Source of the DNA: Prionace glauca
Lineage: Eukaryota > Chordata > Chondrichthyes > Carcharhiniformes > Carcharhinidae
Direction of reading: 5' to 3'
Assembly: GCA_037974335.1 (NCBI GenBank)
Contig: CM075760.1
Location: 34,295,609-34,359,608, forward strand
DNA length: 64,000 bases
Under the pieces are notes generated by a model. That model did no database searches. It saw nothing but the letters and a program-made list of their open reading frames with translations, and was not told the DNA's origin. Of this stretch, positions 44,055-55,552 are shown in pieces (within the stretch, counting starts at the first letter, position 1; every line of letters starts with the position of its first letter). Made by a program: the position numbers and the translations under genes.

Positions 44055-44834
44055 GGTCTCAGTGCGCAGTAATACACCCCGGAGTCTCTCAGCTCTGTTT
44101 TAGACACTTTCAACGGGACGGTGCTCTTCACTAAATCAAACTCCGCAGAGAATCGGTCCCCAGGGAATCTCTCTGTGTTCCCGTTGTATCTATCTCTCCG
44201 AAACAGAAACTCCATGGACATGCTGGGATACTGATAATACCAGAATATGTTCGGGTTGTTGTTTGTAGTTGTAAAGTTACAGAACAACTGAACATCATCT
44301 CTTTCACTCACTGTGACTGCAGACGGTGTCTGTGTAACAGAGTCTCCTCCACAATGTCCTGTAAGAATTAAGAACAACATGAAATCAGACGATGTCAGTA
44401 AAATACGTTTATCCGACAGAATTGCCTTCTTGCCCTGAATAATTATCTTGCCCGATAAACAAATCGGCGTCACTAAAGTTAAACATAGTTCCCACAGCTC
44501 AGGACCTGGAACTGGGAAGTGTTTGGATTGAATACTAATCTTTACATGAACGTACATTGACACTGTCTATCGGGATCAGTCCCCCGCCTGCGTTTCATGT
44601 AACTTGAAAGAGAAACCAAATACTGTCCATAGGTGTTAAACTCCAGTGTTTGCCACAGGCCGTGTGGAGACAAAGCGGATCTGGTTAATTTACCAATCTT
44701 TGATCAATCTATTGTTACCTATGTGCTAATTTAATGAGTAACAAAGATGTGAAACACGGGTTTGTGCAACTTGTGAATTTACCGATTAACAGAGCAGCCG
44801 CTGTGAGGAATAAACACGAAGTAATGGGTGGCAT
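44055..44834 (-). CDS. TCR V segment V14, leader + V exon
   Basis: Leader 44783-44834 (MPPITSCLFLTAAALLI, donor G|GTAAAT); V exon 44055-44358 after TTCTTACAG, GHCGGDSVTQTPSAVTVSER then DDVQLFC. Cysteines near 44 and 117; IFWYYQYPSMSMEFLFRRDR, GDRFSAEFDLVKSTVPLKVS, LRDSGVYYCALRP. FR2 has WYYQ instead of WYRQ. Open frame. Closest relative is V5, on the other strand. A CCAAT box and TGACGC lie upstream at 44935-44965. Likely functional. Confidence 0.92.
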
Positions 44835-45104
44835 GTTTGCAGAGAGCTCCTGGCACAGCGAACAGCAATGGGCTGAAGCTCAAATTGATTCACTCAAGGG
44901 TTGAGCAGAGGGTGAGTAACGCCCACCGCTTCGCTGATTGGTTCATTGCCGACAGCGTCATTAGTTGGCATTCAATCATCTTCCAATTTATTCAACCAAT
45001 GGCTTCAATCTCTTTGGATCTTCAATGTCTATACTGGGCGCGAGTTGAAAGGAGCAAAATGTAAACTTGGTACTTTACAAGGAATAAACTAAAAAATAAT
45101 CCTT

Positions 45105-46090
45105 TCACAAGTTCAATTTCATTGCAGTGTTAATGCAATCCTTTTGTAACACCGACAAATAAACATTAAAACAAAAAAAGTGAGAACAAGCTGCGGATGG
45201 CATTAAACTGAAACAGAATCCGAGGTTTCTGAACAAGGAAAGAGATTTCAGAACACAAGGGGGCACAGGTAAACCCACACACAGAATTGTTGAGGGACAG
45301 TGTTTAAAAGAGAGACTGGGAAAGATGGTGAGGGAATGAGAGAGCACGATACTCGCCGGAGAACTGAGCAAATCGGGGTATTTTCTGTGGAGCAGCAATT
45401 CTGTTCAGAAGTGATTTTCAGACTTGTATCCAATCAAGGCAGGTTTGGAAAAGGTTGAAAAGGAGCAGAGACAATCGGCTCGCCCCTCATTGCGTGACTG
45501 GATGGCGGTATTTCCCCTGATCTTTATGCAGTGGAGGGAGCGATTAGCAGACTGCGGTTTGAGCAGTCGACTGTTAGAGGATGCGATGGTTCATGCCAAA
45601 CTGTAATGTGGATAATGTATAAGTAATTTTCAGAGACAGGTGGATAAATATTTGACCAGCAAATGGAATTATTAAGAATATAAGATATATTGAATGCAAG
45701 TGCCGATAAAGAATAAGTGGTTAACCCATCAACTGAGACAGTACGTGAGCAATGGGCCGAATGGTCTCTGTTAGTGCTACAACAATTTACAAACAAAAGC
45801 AAAGCTTGAATGCCAGAAATTTACATGGATGCACAGAATGGGAGATTAAAACGTAATGAAACTCAAGGTTACACACACACAAACTGAGAACTGCTCACTG
45901 TTAGCAAGGATATATAGGGAATCTGGGGATTCTGAAGAGAATGAGGTGAAAAAAATAGGAAATAACGTCAAATAAAGAAGTAACAATGAACAGAGAAGGC
46001 AACAGGGGAAAAAGAAAGCAGTTAATGGCAAAACAAGAAAAGTTATGAAATAGCAAAATTTAGATAGCTGAATGACAAGAAATGATGATC
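45105..46090 (+). repeat. Middle-repetitive element A, copy 2
   Basis: 45180-45790 aligns with 19960-20760 on the same strand. 45790-46080 aligns with the reverse complement of 60215-60510 (for example gttaatggcaaaacaagaaa against tttcttattttgccattaac). No coding capacity; family not identified. Confidence 0.65.
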
Positions 46091-46307
46091 ATCCATTGAA
46101 ATTTCAGGGCAAGCAGAGCTTTTTGAGCAGAATTGTTCAGATTCCCATCCCCTTTGATGTGAACAAGTTGTTTCTGATTTCACTACAGAGCTTGTCTATT
46201 AAACATTGACTGAACACGGGCTGAATGTGAGATGCTAAAGTTTCCAGTTGAAGAAATTCCCAGTGTCTCTGAGCAGCTGAACTGGGGGAGCCTTTGGGCA
46301 GAGACTG

Positions 46308-46665
46308 TCATAGAACATAGAACCCTACAGTGCAGAAACAGGCCCTTCGGCCCATCGAGCCTGCACCGAACACAATCCCACCCAGACCCTATCCCCATAT
46401 CCCTACACATTTTACCTGCTAATCCCTCTAACCTCCACATCCCAGGACACTAAGGGGCAATTTTAGCATAGCCAATGAACCTAACCCGCACATCTTTGGA
46501 CTGTGGGAGGAATCCGGAGCACCCGGAGAAAACCCACGCAGACACGAGGAGAATGTGCAAACTCCACACGGGCAGTGACCCGAGCCGGGAATCGAACCCA
46601 GGACCCTGGAGCCACCAGGGGTCGCTGTAACACTCCCAGGCACTACACCACCCAGTGTCACCTTT
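46308..46665 (-). mobile_element. HE1-type SINE, full length, minus strand
   Basis: catagaacatagaaccctac, aggcccttcggcccatcgag, aacctaacccgcacatcttt and the tRNA-like gggaatcgaacccagg. One of the best-preserved copies. Confidence 0.88.
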
Positions 46666-46669
46666 TGCC

Positions 46670-47580
46670 CACTCCGGCCCGGCCGCTGCTCATTGGCGGA
46701 ACATCCCGGACCTGAAGAGAGCCGGGGCCAGCCGCCATATTGCCGTGATATCACCATCAGCCCCTCCCCCAGCCGAAGAAAAAGCGACGGTTCAGAAATG
46801 TAGAAAGTGAGAGAAATTCCCACCCGGAAATCCCGCCGGGAGCGGAATTAAAATTAAATAAAATACATATTTTTATAAGAAACAGGTAGCGGAACCGCGC
46901 ATGTGCTGTAGTATTTTCCCAGAGCGCACCACACGGTGGTGATTGAAAAACAGACGCAATAAAAACAGAAACGATTTTCCCGAATGGAGAAGGAACCGAC
47001 AGTCTGACGGGTGAGGATGTGAATAATAATTATCAGAATTCAAAATATTAAAAGATTAACATGGAACTGCCTGGGCGCATGTGCGGGAGGGGATGTCAAC
47101 CAGAGAGCAACGCGCAAGACGCCGTCTCCCTTCGCAACGCAAGATGGCGGCTGGCCGTCTCCCCTAGCAACGCAAGATGGCGGCTGGCCGTCTCCCCTCG
47201 CAACGCAAGATTGCCGCTGGTGGTCTCCCCTGGCAACGCAAGATGGCCGTCTCCCCTGGCAACGCAAGATGGCGGCTGGCCGAATACCCTGGCAACGCAA
47301 GAAGGCCGCTGGCCGTCTCCCCTGGCAACGCAAGATGGCCGCGGGCGATGGGTGTGATTGTGGCGCAGGCGCAGTGAGGTCTGCCTGCAGCCCATTGTCC
47401 AGGTTGCCCCCAGTGGATGTGGTGGGGATGGTGCAGCAGATGGAGCAACAATCCCAGTTTCAATGGGGGGAGAGAAGCTGCAATGCTGCTCCCTGTTGTT
47501 CACTCCTCTCCCCAGTCTCAGCACTGCAGAGTCTTGAAACAAGAGGGTGCAATGTCACAGCGGCAGATAGACCTTCAGTT
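46670..47580. promoter_or_regulatory. CpG-rich promoter-like block
   Basis: Much richer in CpG than its surroundings. It contains ATTGG (reverse CCAAT) near 46694, gccgccatattgccgtg (YY1-type CCATNTT core) near 46731-46747, a tandem array with AAGATGGCGGC, and GCGCAGGCGCA (NRF1-like) at 47363-47373. No downstream gene is recognisable on either side within the window; it could drive a non-coding transcript or be a relic of a housekeeping promoter. Confidence 0.5.
47107..47350 (+). repeat. 33-bp minisatellite carrying YY1-like motifs
   Basis: About seven units beginning gcaacgcaagatggcggctg and ending ccgtctcccct(a/c/g); one unit is 26 bp. AAGATGGCGGC is exact in three units and the ATGGC core is kept in five. 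The 33-bp length keeps frames open, so frames here are artefacts. Confidence 0.88.
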
Positions 47581-47840
47581 TAAATTTATTTATTAGTGTC
47601 ACTAATAAGTCAGCTCACATTAACACTGCAGTGAAGTTACTGTGAGAATTGCCCTAGTCTCTACATTCCTGTTGGGGTAACACTGAGGGAGAATTGAAGC
47701 CCGGCCCAATGCCCCCTAACCCAGCACGTCTTTCAGACTGGAGGAGGAAACCCACACAGAAATGGGGAAAAGGTGCAAATGACCCACAGGTCCCTAGCAC
47801 AGTGAGGCTGCGGTGTTAACCACTGTCCCACCATGCTGAC
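47580..47840 (-). mobile_element. SINE with gtgacactaataa 3' end, minus strand
   Basis: ttattagtgtcactaataag at the 3' end, aacactgcagtgaagttact in the middle and taaccactgtcccaccatgc at the tRNA-like end. Same subtype as 26045-26335. Confidence 0.75.
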
Positions 47841-48034
47841 ACTGGGGATAATGTATTTGGGGGGAACACGGGGCAGGTGGGGGTATCACCAACTCAATTT
47901 GATGGGGGGGGGGTGGAAACATCAGGAAAAATCATCTTTGTCTCAAAACATTCTTCCATTTTTCCTCTTGTTTCTTATTGAAAACCAGCTCACTCCTCCA
48001 TCCCTCCCATCAATAGGGCTAACAGAACGCAGAG

Positions 48035-48540
48035 AAAAGGTTACAGCGCAGGAGAGGCCATTCAGCCCATCACATCTGCACCAGCTCGGGAAATAAAGAC
48101 TAGCTGTCCATTCGAATCCCACCTTCCAGCAACCCAGCCCCTGAGCCTCCTTTTTACAGGGCACAGAGTTTCAGCTACAGATCCGAGTGCCGAGGGGTTT
48201 CTATCTGAACCACCAGTTTAGGCAGCGCTTTGCAGGCATCCTCCACCTTCTGAGTGAGAAACATCTTCTTTATGGCCCTTGTAATCCTCCTACCGATCAC
48301 CTTCAATCTGTGTGAACCCCACTTCCTGTCTCTGTTTGGGGGGGAAAAAGGCCTTTCCTGTCCATCCTGTCTTGCCCCCCTCAGAATGTCAGACACCTCA
48401 GTTCGGTCACCTCTCAGGAAAACAACCCTCGCCAATCCAATCCTTTCCTCACCGCTGCAATTTCCCCAGTCCTGGCAAAACATTTGTAAATCCAAATGGT
48501 TATCGAATCTGAGTAATCTTTAACATTGCCCCTTCGCCAA
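48035..48540 (-). mobile_element. LINE 3' end, decayed
   Basis: ggccattcagcccatcacat (3' UTR) and ccttctgagtgagaaacatc (revcomp of the FFTQ region), with ORF2 traces on the minus strand. Confidence 0.6.
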
Positions 48541-49544
48541 CAGGGAACAATCAACAGATGCACAAACAAGAGGCAGAGACTGAGCAAATGTTGGGATATT
48601 TATTCAGAAAACAATGAAATATTTATTGACATGTTCAGATAAATCTCAATGATGGCCGTTGACCAGGTCTACATTAAACAATGGTTCAGTCCGAGGTTAA
48701 AAATCATTGTAACAAAGTAAAAGTTTATCATGAAATTGGACATTGCCGGTGACTCCCCATATAACGGAGAGATCCAAACTCATACCACACCCTGATGTGG
48801 TAAAGGGGACACCAAGCTGAGCACCAGACTGGGGATTAAAGAACACAAGCATTTCCTGTTTTTATTTCAGATTTCCAATATCACACTGTTATTCTTTTAT
48901 TATCTGATGAATAAATAACAACATTTGTTCATCTGGGACTATGGTGACTTTATTTGCCCTGATCTTATTAAATGGTGGAGCAGGCTGAATGGGATTTATG
49001 ACTTTGTCTGATTCCATTTATTCTGTTTCCTGGCAACACCAGATATGACGTCAATTGCTTCCTCTGGCAGCGCTGATGACAAGTTTATGTCACTAAATTC
49101 AGCATGGCAAATAACTGCGGAAGAGTGTGTTCGAATCACACCACTGCCAAATGTTAATTTGTTTTAAAGGTCATGGAATACATTTCGTTGTTCAAATAAA
49201 CAAAAGAAAAATGCAATTGAATATATCATTGCTCATTTTAACAGGAAGAAACAGCAGAGACAATGTGGATACAGATTGATGTGGACAAGAGACAGGTTTG
49301 TGGAACTAGTTTAATTTCTCCTCCAGGAGGCCGAATTTGTTTCGAGTCGTGCTATCACCGTGTATCCATAATGTATTGATTATCATGCCCATCTCCAAAT
49401 GTTTTGAATTTCTAAGCCATTCGGATTTCAGGATTTGCCACCAACATTAACTGACCTTTGGAGAATTTTCTGCATCATCTGATTCTAAACTTAGGAATCA
49501 CTCGGCAAAAATTCTCCAGAAGGAAGAGCGACATCAAGTTTCTT
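48541..49544. other. Intergenic; a CR1 tail piece, otherwise nothing
   Basis: 48965-49010 (aaatggtggagcaggctgaa) is a CR1 3' UTR trace. No gene seen. Confidence 0.4.
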
Positions 49545-50910
49545 CTTGAAAACACACAATGTTTTGGCCTCAACTACTATCCTGTGGTAGTGAATTCCAT
49601 GACTTCGCTGCTGTCTGGGTGAAGAAATCTCTGCTCACCTCAGTCCCAAAAGGTTTAAACCTAACCTTCAAACTGCCACTCTTAGTTCTGGACTCCCCCA
49701 CTATCGGGAAAATTCTTTCTGGATCTATTCTGTCTAATCCTCGAGAGGGAGCACAGCCAAGATTTAACAGGCTGATTTCTGGGATGGTAGACTTGTCATA
49801 TGAAGAGTGACTAAATCGGTTAGGATTGTATTCACCGGAGTTTCGAAGGCTGGGAGGGGATATCATAAATTCTTTTGAAATCCGAACAGAGTTAAGCAGT
49901 GAAGATTCAGAAAGAATGTTCCGAGTGATGGAGGAGTCCAGAACTTGGCATTGTAGCAAAGTAGTTAGCACTGTCTGTGTGGAGTTAGCACATTCTCCTC
50001 GTGTCTGCGTGGGTTTCCTGCGGGTGCTCCGGTTTTCTCCCACAGTCCAAAGATGTGTGGGTTAGGTTGATTGGCCATGCTAAAAAATTGCCCTTAGCGT
50101 CCTGAGATGCGTAGTTAAAGGGATTAGTGGTTAAATATTGGGGATATGGGGGCAGGGCCTGGGTGGGATTGTCGTCGGTGCAGACTCGATGGGCCGAATG
50201 GCCTTTTTCAGAACTGTAGGGTTTTTATAATTCTAACTAGGGGTCATAGTTTGAAGAAAGAGGGGTTAGCCTATTTGAACTGAAATGGGAAGAAATTTCT
50301 TCAGCCGAAGGGTCGTGAATGTATAGAATTCACTACCACTATTTGAGACTAAAACGTTTTCCGATTTCAAGAAGAAAATAGATCTAGCTCTTGGGACTGA
50401 AGGGATCAAAGCATATGAGAGGAAAGAGGAATCAGGATATTAAATTTGATGATCAACCATGTTCAAATGAATGGCGGAGCAGGCTCGATGGGCTGAATGG
50501 CGTATTCCTGCTTCTATGTGTCTATGTAATCCTCCTGGAATTTTATTAGTTTCTGTGAGATCTCGTCTCACTGTTTTGAACTCTTTAAATAGAATTCTAA
50601 CTGATTCATTCTCTACTGAAATGGCAAAACTAACATCCCAAGAAACAGCCTGGTAAACCTTCTCTGCAATCCCTCTGTAGCGAGGACATCCTTTCTCGGA
50701 TGAGGACGTCAAAGCTACACAAAATACTCCAGATGTGGCCCCACAATGCCCGATAGAATTGCAGCAAAACATCCCTATTCCTATACTCAAATCCTCTTGC
50801 TATGAAGGTTAGCAAATCATTTTTCTTCTTTACTGCCTGCTGCAACTGCACGTTTACTTTCAGCGACTCACGTACGAGGACATCAGGTTCTGGCTGAGCA
50901 TCCATCTCTC
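49545..50910. mobile_element. LINE mosaic with nested SINE (49945-50235)
   Basis: 49545-49745 is minus-strand ORF2 C-terminus (SRDFFTQTAAKSWNSLP). 49745-49945 and 50236-50545 are plus-strand CR1 pieces around a plus-strand SINE. 50525-50910 is another minus-strand ORF2 piece (LLTFIARGFEYRNRDVLLQF). At least three fragments in mixed orientation. Confidence 0.65.
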
Positions 50911-50960
50911 ACATGCTCTATCACTTTGGGGGGATAAGAAACTTCGAGCCCAAATTCTGA

Positions 50961-51086
50961 AATCAAAGTTTAGTAAAACTACCAAGATCACTGAGGTAAT
51001 GATTAACAAGGTCCTGATCTCCGACACCGCTGTGTATTTCGAGTCCCCACCCTGCTGCAGAGATGTCGCGGGTCCCAGTCAAAATT
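50961..51086 (+). pseudogene. V segment V15: FR3-to-RSS relic
   Basis: Reads KFSKTTKITEVMINKVLISD then TAVYF, after which the cysteine codon is missing (a 5-bp loss relative to TATTACTGTGCGCTGAG) and GAGTCCCCACCCTG follows. CACCCTG (51048-51054), 23 bp and GTCAAAATT (51078-51086) mark a decayed RSS with correct spacing. No FR1, FR2 or leader remains. Confidence 0.65.
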
Positions 51087-51099
51087 CCACAGCGACAAC

Positions 51100-51835
51100 T
51101 CCAGAGACTGAGCAGCAGAGGGCGCTCTCACACCGGTGAAGAGCAGCAACAATTCACTGAGCGGTGCGAGAGCCAGAGGGATCTTTCTCAACCTGCAAAT
51201 AATACAAAACACAACAATAGATTGTGAGGTCCACTCTTAGAACTGTATTACTTTATGATTTCAATTCGCAGCATATTAAAAATAGATTGCACAAGTACAT
51301 CTGTGGAATCTTAATTGTTTACACGTTAATTGTCCTTGTTCCTTTCAATTTATTTTCTCACTCTGTCCCTTCCTGCCTCCAGTTTCCACTTTTCACCTGT
51401 AATTGCTTAATTTTTTTTCCAATATTTAGTTCAACGATTCAGAACCTAATTTTCTGCTCGGCATCTTAAATCAGTCCGGCAAAACTCCACTGAGCCACAA
51501 AAGGAAACCGTCAGGCCAGGCCAATGAATAACAAAGATTCTCTCCCTTTCTGTCCACCGCCATTGGAACATTTCTTCGAATAGGCACCATTGGGTGGCAC
51601 GTTGCCTCACAGCGCCGGGGCCTCTGGTCACTGCCTGTGTGGAGTTTGCACGTTCTCGTCTGGGTTCTCCGGTTTCCCCTCACAGTCCAAAGTTAGGTTG
51701 ATCGGCCATACTAAATTGCCCTTTAGTGTTAGGGAAACTAGTAGGGACTATGGGGACTGGGCCTCGGTGTGATTGCGAAGAATGCAGACTGAATGGGCCA
51801 AATAGCATCCTTCTGCACTGTTTGCAATGATAATT
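51100..51835 (+). repeat. Duplicated block, copy 2, with SINE (51590-51835)
   Basis: 51230-51590 aligns with 31945-32315, and the SINE begins at the same point in both. 51100-51210 also aligns with 16490-16600. As this lies just after V15, it is probably the downstream flank of an old V unit. Confidence 0.6.
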
Positions 51836-51897
51836 TAAATGCTTGAACCCAATTTGCTTCAATGTTTTGAAGAAGATAAAGTGGTCAATAATCATTA

Positions 51898-52181
51898 CAA
51901 AAAGGGGAGGCGGTTTAGAACAGAGTTGAGGAGGAACTTCTTCACTCAAAGGGTGGTGAATCTCTAGAATTCTCTGCCCGTTGAAGTGGTGGAGGCTGCC
52001 TCGCTAAATATTTTTAAGAAGCGTGTTGATGGGTTTTTGATAAGAGAAGGGATTAAGGATTATGGGGAGAGGGCGGGAAGGTGGAACTGAGCCACGACAG
52101 ATCAGCCATGACCTTATTGAATGGTGGGGCAGGCTCGAAGGGCTAGATGGCCTACCTCTGCTCCTATTTCTTATGTTCTTA
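51898..52181 (+). mobile_element. CR1-clade LINE, last about 280 bp
   Basis: ggcggtttagaacagagttg, then the LNIFKKR coding end, 3' UTR and ttcttatgttctta. Very close to the 11-kb and 34-kb copies; one stop sits where those read LWNSLP. Confidence 0.88.
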
Positions 52182-53352
52182 AAAACACCCGCATTGTAGC
52201 AGGATTGGAGCCTGATGTTGATCAGAGGCCAGAGCGAGTGAGAGAAGGTGTGTCTGATGTGGAAAAGGATATGAAAATGTGAATGAAAACCCATTGTGAG
52301 AGCTGCTTTCTGAATTATTACACTGTAATCATTTCATCACCGTATTCATTTCTTTTATGAATGGAAGTGACACCGAAAAGGTTTTCCCAGCCGGCTGGTA
52401 TTGAATTGTAGGTAATGAGGACAAGCTTTACATATCCTCAGGAGACTGTTTATCTGCTGTCTGAACTTTGCTCTCGTGTTTTGAACACACGGTTGTCGAG
52501 TTACTGGAAGTGCTGACATTATTATCTCTTAAACAAATCCCAAACTCCGAGGGTCATGGCTCATTGAATAGACGATAACTAACCCGATTGAAGTTAGTAA
52601 TTTTAAACAGAGGTGCCATTGAGAGACGTTACATTAGTGGAAATGTGAAAACTTCAAGATTTTTCCACGGAATGTACAGTGACAGCCAGTACCTTTGTCC
52701 AAAGCGGCAGGTATACTTTTTAAGCATATCGTCACAAACACATGTCCCTTCCTTTGAACTATGTTGGGAAGGATTCCATAACTGATTATCAGACCCTGAT
52801 AATGGGCCATTATCACTGAACGGCGGTAGAACCACTCCTTCCTTCACCAACAAATACTAGCTTTACCCTTGAATTGGGAGTTTCGCTTCGAACGGCAGGG
52901 ACGTTGACAATGTGGAGAGTCAATCAACCACTCCGACATAAAATGCAATAAGTGTTCAATAATTGTCTCAGTATTGCCTGAGGGGAATCTCACAGTCATG
53001 GCTGAGCCGATGGTAAAGCTTAAACGGACTGATCCTGAATGAACCAAATCCTGGAGCAAGTCTGAGTTTGACGGTCACAATAATCAGTATCGGGTTTAAC
53101 TGTCACCATCTGCTGTGTAAAACGGAAATATTCCTTCCATAAAGCACTGACTGTTCCCCAGCTCTGAGTGTTTCCAACCATTGACAGCCAGCCACTGGCA
53201 GCCAGCTCACCAGCCTGCCTATTCTCAATGTCACTGGGAACATCAGGAAGTGAAGTGAAAACATCCTGAGACTCACAGCAGATTACTGAGGGCGGGGTTT
53301 AGAACATGTCTTCAAAATCCCCAACTCCTCTTCTACAGAGCAGACAGAGACA
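52182..53352. other. Intergenic upstream of V16, nothing recognised
   Basis: No exon or repeat I can name; contains a GGGCGGGG box near 53291. Confidence 0.4.
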
Positions 53353-53811
53353 ATGCGGCTGCTCAGCATCTGGGTTGTGTGGGCAATATTTCTGACAGGT
53401 AAATGTGGACCAAACACATTTCAACTTTGTTTTTTACATTTTTGAAACATGGTGTAAAACAAAACTACATTCGCCAGTCACACCTTTTTATATTTATTTT
53501 TCAGATCTGATTCATGGAGATTCTGTCACTCAGTCGCCTTCCTCAGATGTTAGGACAGAAGGAGAAGCGGTGACTTTAAATTGTAAATATGATACTGAAC
53601 AGAGCTACTACTATCTATACTGGTACCGGCAGCACCCAGACTCACAGCCTGAGTTTATATTGTGGAAACACTCGATCAGTGGTGAACATAAAGCCGATTT
53701 TGCCAAAAGCCGTTTCTCTGTTGAGCTCCAGACTGAGAATAAATACACCAGTTTAACTGCCCGGGACCTGAAGCTGGCTGACGCCGCCGTGTATTACTGC
53801 GCTTTCAGTCT
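53353..53811 (+). CDS. TCR V segment V16, leader + V exon
   Basis: Leader 53353-53398 (MRLLSIWVVWAIFLT, donor G|GTAAAT) and V exon 53505-53811 after ATTTTTCAG, DLIHGDSVTQSPSSDVRTEG then EAVTLNC. Cysteines near 42 and 114; YYLYWYRQHPDSQPEFILWK, ADFAKSRFSVELQTENKYTS, LADAAVYYCAFS. Fully open; the frame even reads on through the RSS to 54331, which is accidental. Type member of the largest family here (V3, V7, V17, V18 and probably V1). Likely functional. Confidence 0.94.
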
Positions 53812-53850
53812 CACAGTGACAGAAAACAAGCTGAGCTCTGTACAAAAACT
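53812..53850 (+). promoter_or_regulatory. 23-RSS of V16
   Basis: CACAGTG (53812-53818), 23 bp, ACAAAAACT (53842-53850). Confidence 0.94.
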
Positions 53851-55391
53851 GTTCTTCTTTTTACTGCAGAATGCAGCTGCTATCTCTTGTCGCTTGTGTA
53901 AAATCGCGGTCGGTGTAGCCACAATGCGCAGAGAAAGGAAACCAAACCAACTTCGAATGAAACTGTTCCCAGGAGCAGCGACACAAACAAACTGCCGATT
54001 TCAATCCGACAAACAGATCAGCTCAGAGTCATATTTGAAGATACCGGTTCTAATCCCGGCCTTTAATAACTTGTTCTCTGTCCTCAGGATGTTCATGCCT
54101 CACTTCCGTCTGTGTCTCTGGTTCAGTGAGACCACTTGGTGGCGACCTGGTGCTGACATGGAAAGAAAAGTCTACAGTCATATCTTGATAGGGGAACTGC
54201 CGCACTTTCAGAGACTGGGGGAGGTGGAGGAGGTGGTAGGGGAAAGTAATCCTGATCTGTGTATTATCATCGGAAAAATTTGCATTGTTAGTGCTGACAG
54301 AAACCACAGCAGCCTCCGGGAAACATTCTGAAACTCAGTGGGCACGGGGGAAAATCTACTTGGGGTTGGTTTAAAGATCACAGTCACCGCTTTGCGAAAT
54401 CTGTTCAACGCGTATAAGTTTTCTCTTATTCGGCAACACACTCTGTTTAAATAATCTGTGTGAGCAGGCCGCAGTCAAAAGTTCCAGAAAACTGGGAGAC
54501 GATATGGAGAGATGATTGTTCAATGTTACAGTCACGGAAAACACATCGAAAGGAAAAAAAGTACATTGAAGTAATGAAATTTATGAAGGTTGCTGTCAGT
54601 ATAACTGTACACTCGAGTTAACTAATACCATTCCGCAAATGTTCTTGACGTTGTTTTAGTTTTGAGGCTGCCGGTGACTCAGACTTTCGAGGCGGAACTT
54701 TTGATTTTGTTTAGCAATGTGAGCGCTGTTTGGAACACCCAGTGTGGGATTTTCGTCCTGATTCTGTTACGTCTCTACTGGCTGTGTAGCTCAGAAATGC
54801 AGTATCAGAGAAAACATCTCCGTGATATTTCAAGGGACCGTTTTGTTTCTTTTGTGAAAATCAGCAGAGATCTTGTCTTGTACGTTTGGAGACATTTTTC
54901 AGCCCTCAGAAAAGGAGAGAATCTGGAGAATGTATCCACAAGATAGATCGCATCAGACCCGAACAGAGGAGTTAAATGTGAGGCTCACTTCAATTAAGCA
55001 ATTAGATGTAAACCTTTAACGTTTATTTGATAAACCAACCTTTTTAGCATACACTAAATTTGGAAGTTTCACCTATTCACTTTCGTAGTATTTCCTCGCT
55101 CTGTTTGATATGTCTCTATCACAGGAAAAATCTTAAATCATCTTCCCAATTGACCCCCGTCTCAAACTCAGTCTGATTAATGACAGTGACTCAAATACTC
55201 GGAACAGCTTCATCCACATTCAACACTTGCATTTCCTTCTTCAAAGAGATTTCTTCCAGGTCAATTGAACGTAAAAATGTGTCTTAGCTCAATTAGGATC
55301 AACCGAGCTGTGTTTACTCGCCTCGCTCTGAACAGCAGAGTGTATGGTCAATGTCTCAGTTCCCTGTAATCAACAATTGTGTTGAAGTCAA
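53851..55391. other. Intergenic between V16 and V17
   Basis: The first 200 bp resemble 32560-32680. A ttggtggcgacctggtgctg stretch near 54136 recalls the V-flank motif at 41000. Nothing else recognised. Confidence 0.4.
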
Positions 55392-55406
55392 TGACGTCAG
55401 ACCAAT
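55392..55406 (+). promoter_or_regulatory. CRE plus CCAAT of V17
   Basis: TGACGTCA (55392-55399) and CCAAT (55402-55406), about 150-160 bp before the leader ATG. Confidence 0.55.
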
Positions 55407-55552
55407 CAGATCCAGTGATTTCAGCTCTTCGTGCCAAACGTCCTGTAGGAAGTGACATCAGACCAGCCTCAGCCAATGGTCTCAGCCTTGTCTTGTTCGA
55501 TATTCTGAGCTTTGGGAGACACAAGAGTCCCTGGAATCCAGGAACAGCAGCA

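Noticed and set aside
47040-47583. Long overlapping frames in several phases on both strands
   Set aside because: The 33-bp minisatellite unit is a multiple of three, which keeps frames open; composition is repetitive with no domain.
53851-54331. Extension of the V16 frame beyond its RSS to a 308-residue product
   Set aside because: Coding function ends at the heptamer at 53812; the rest is an accidental open frame.
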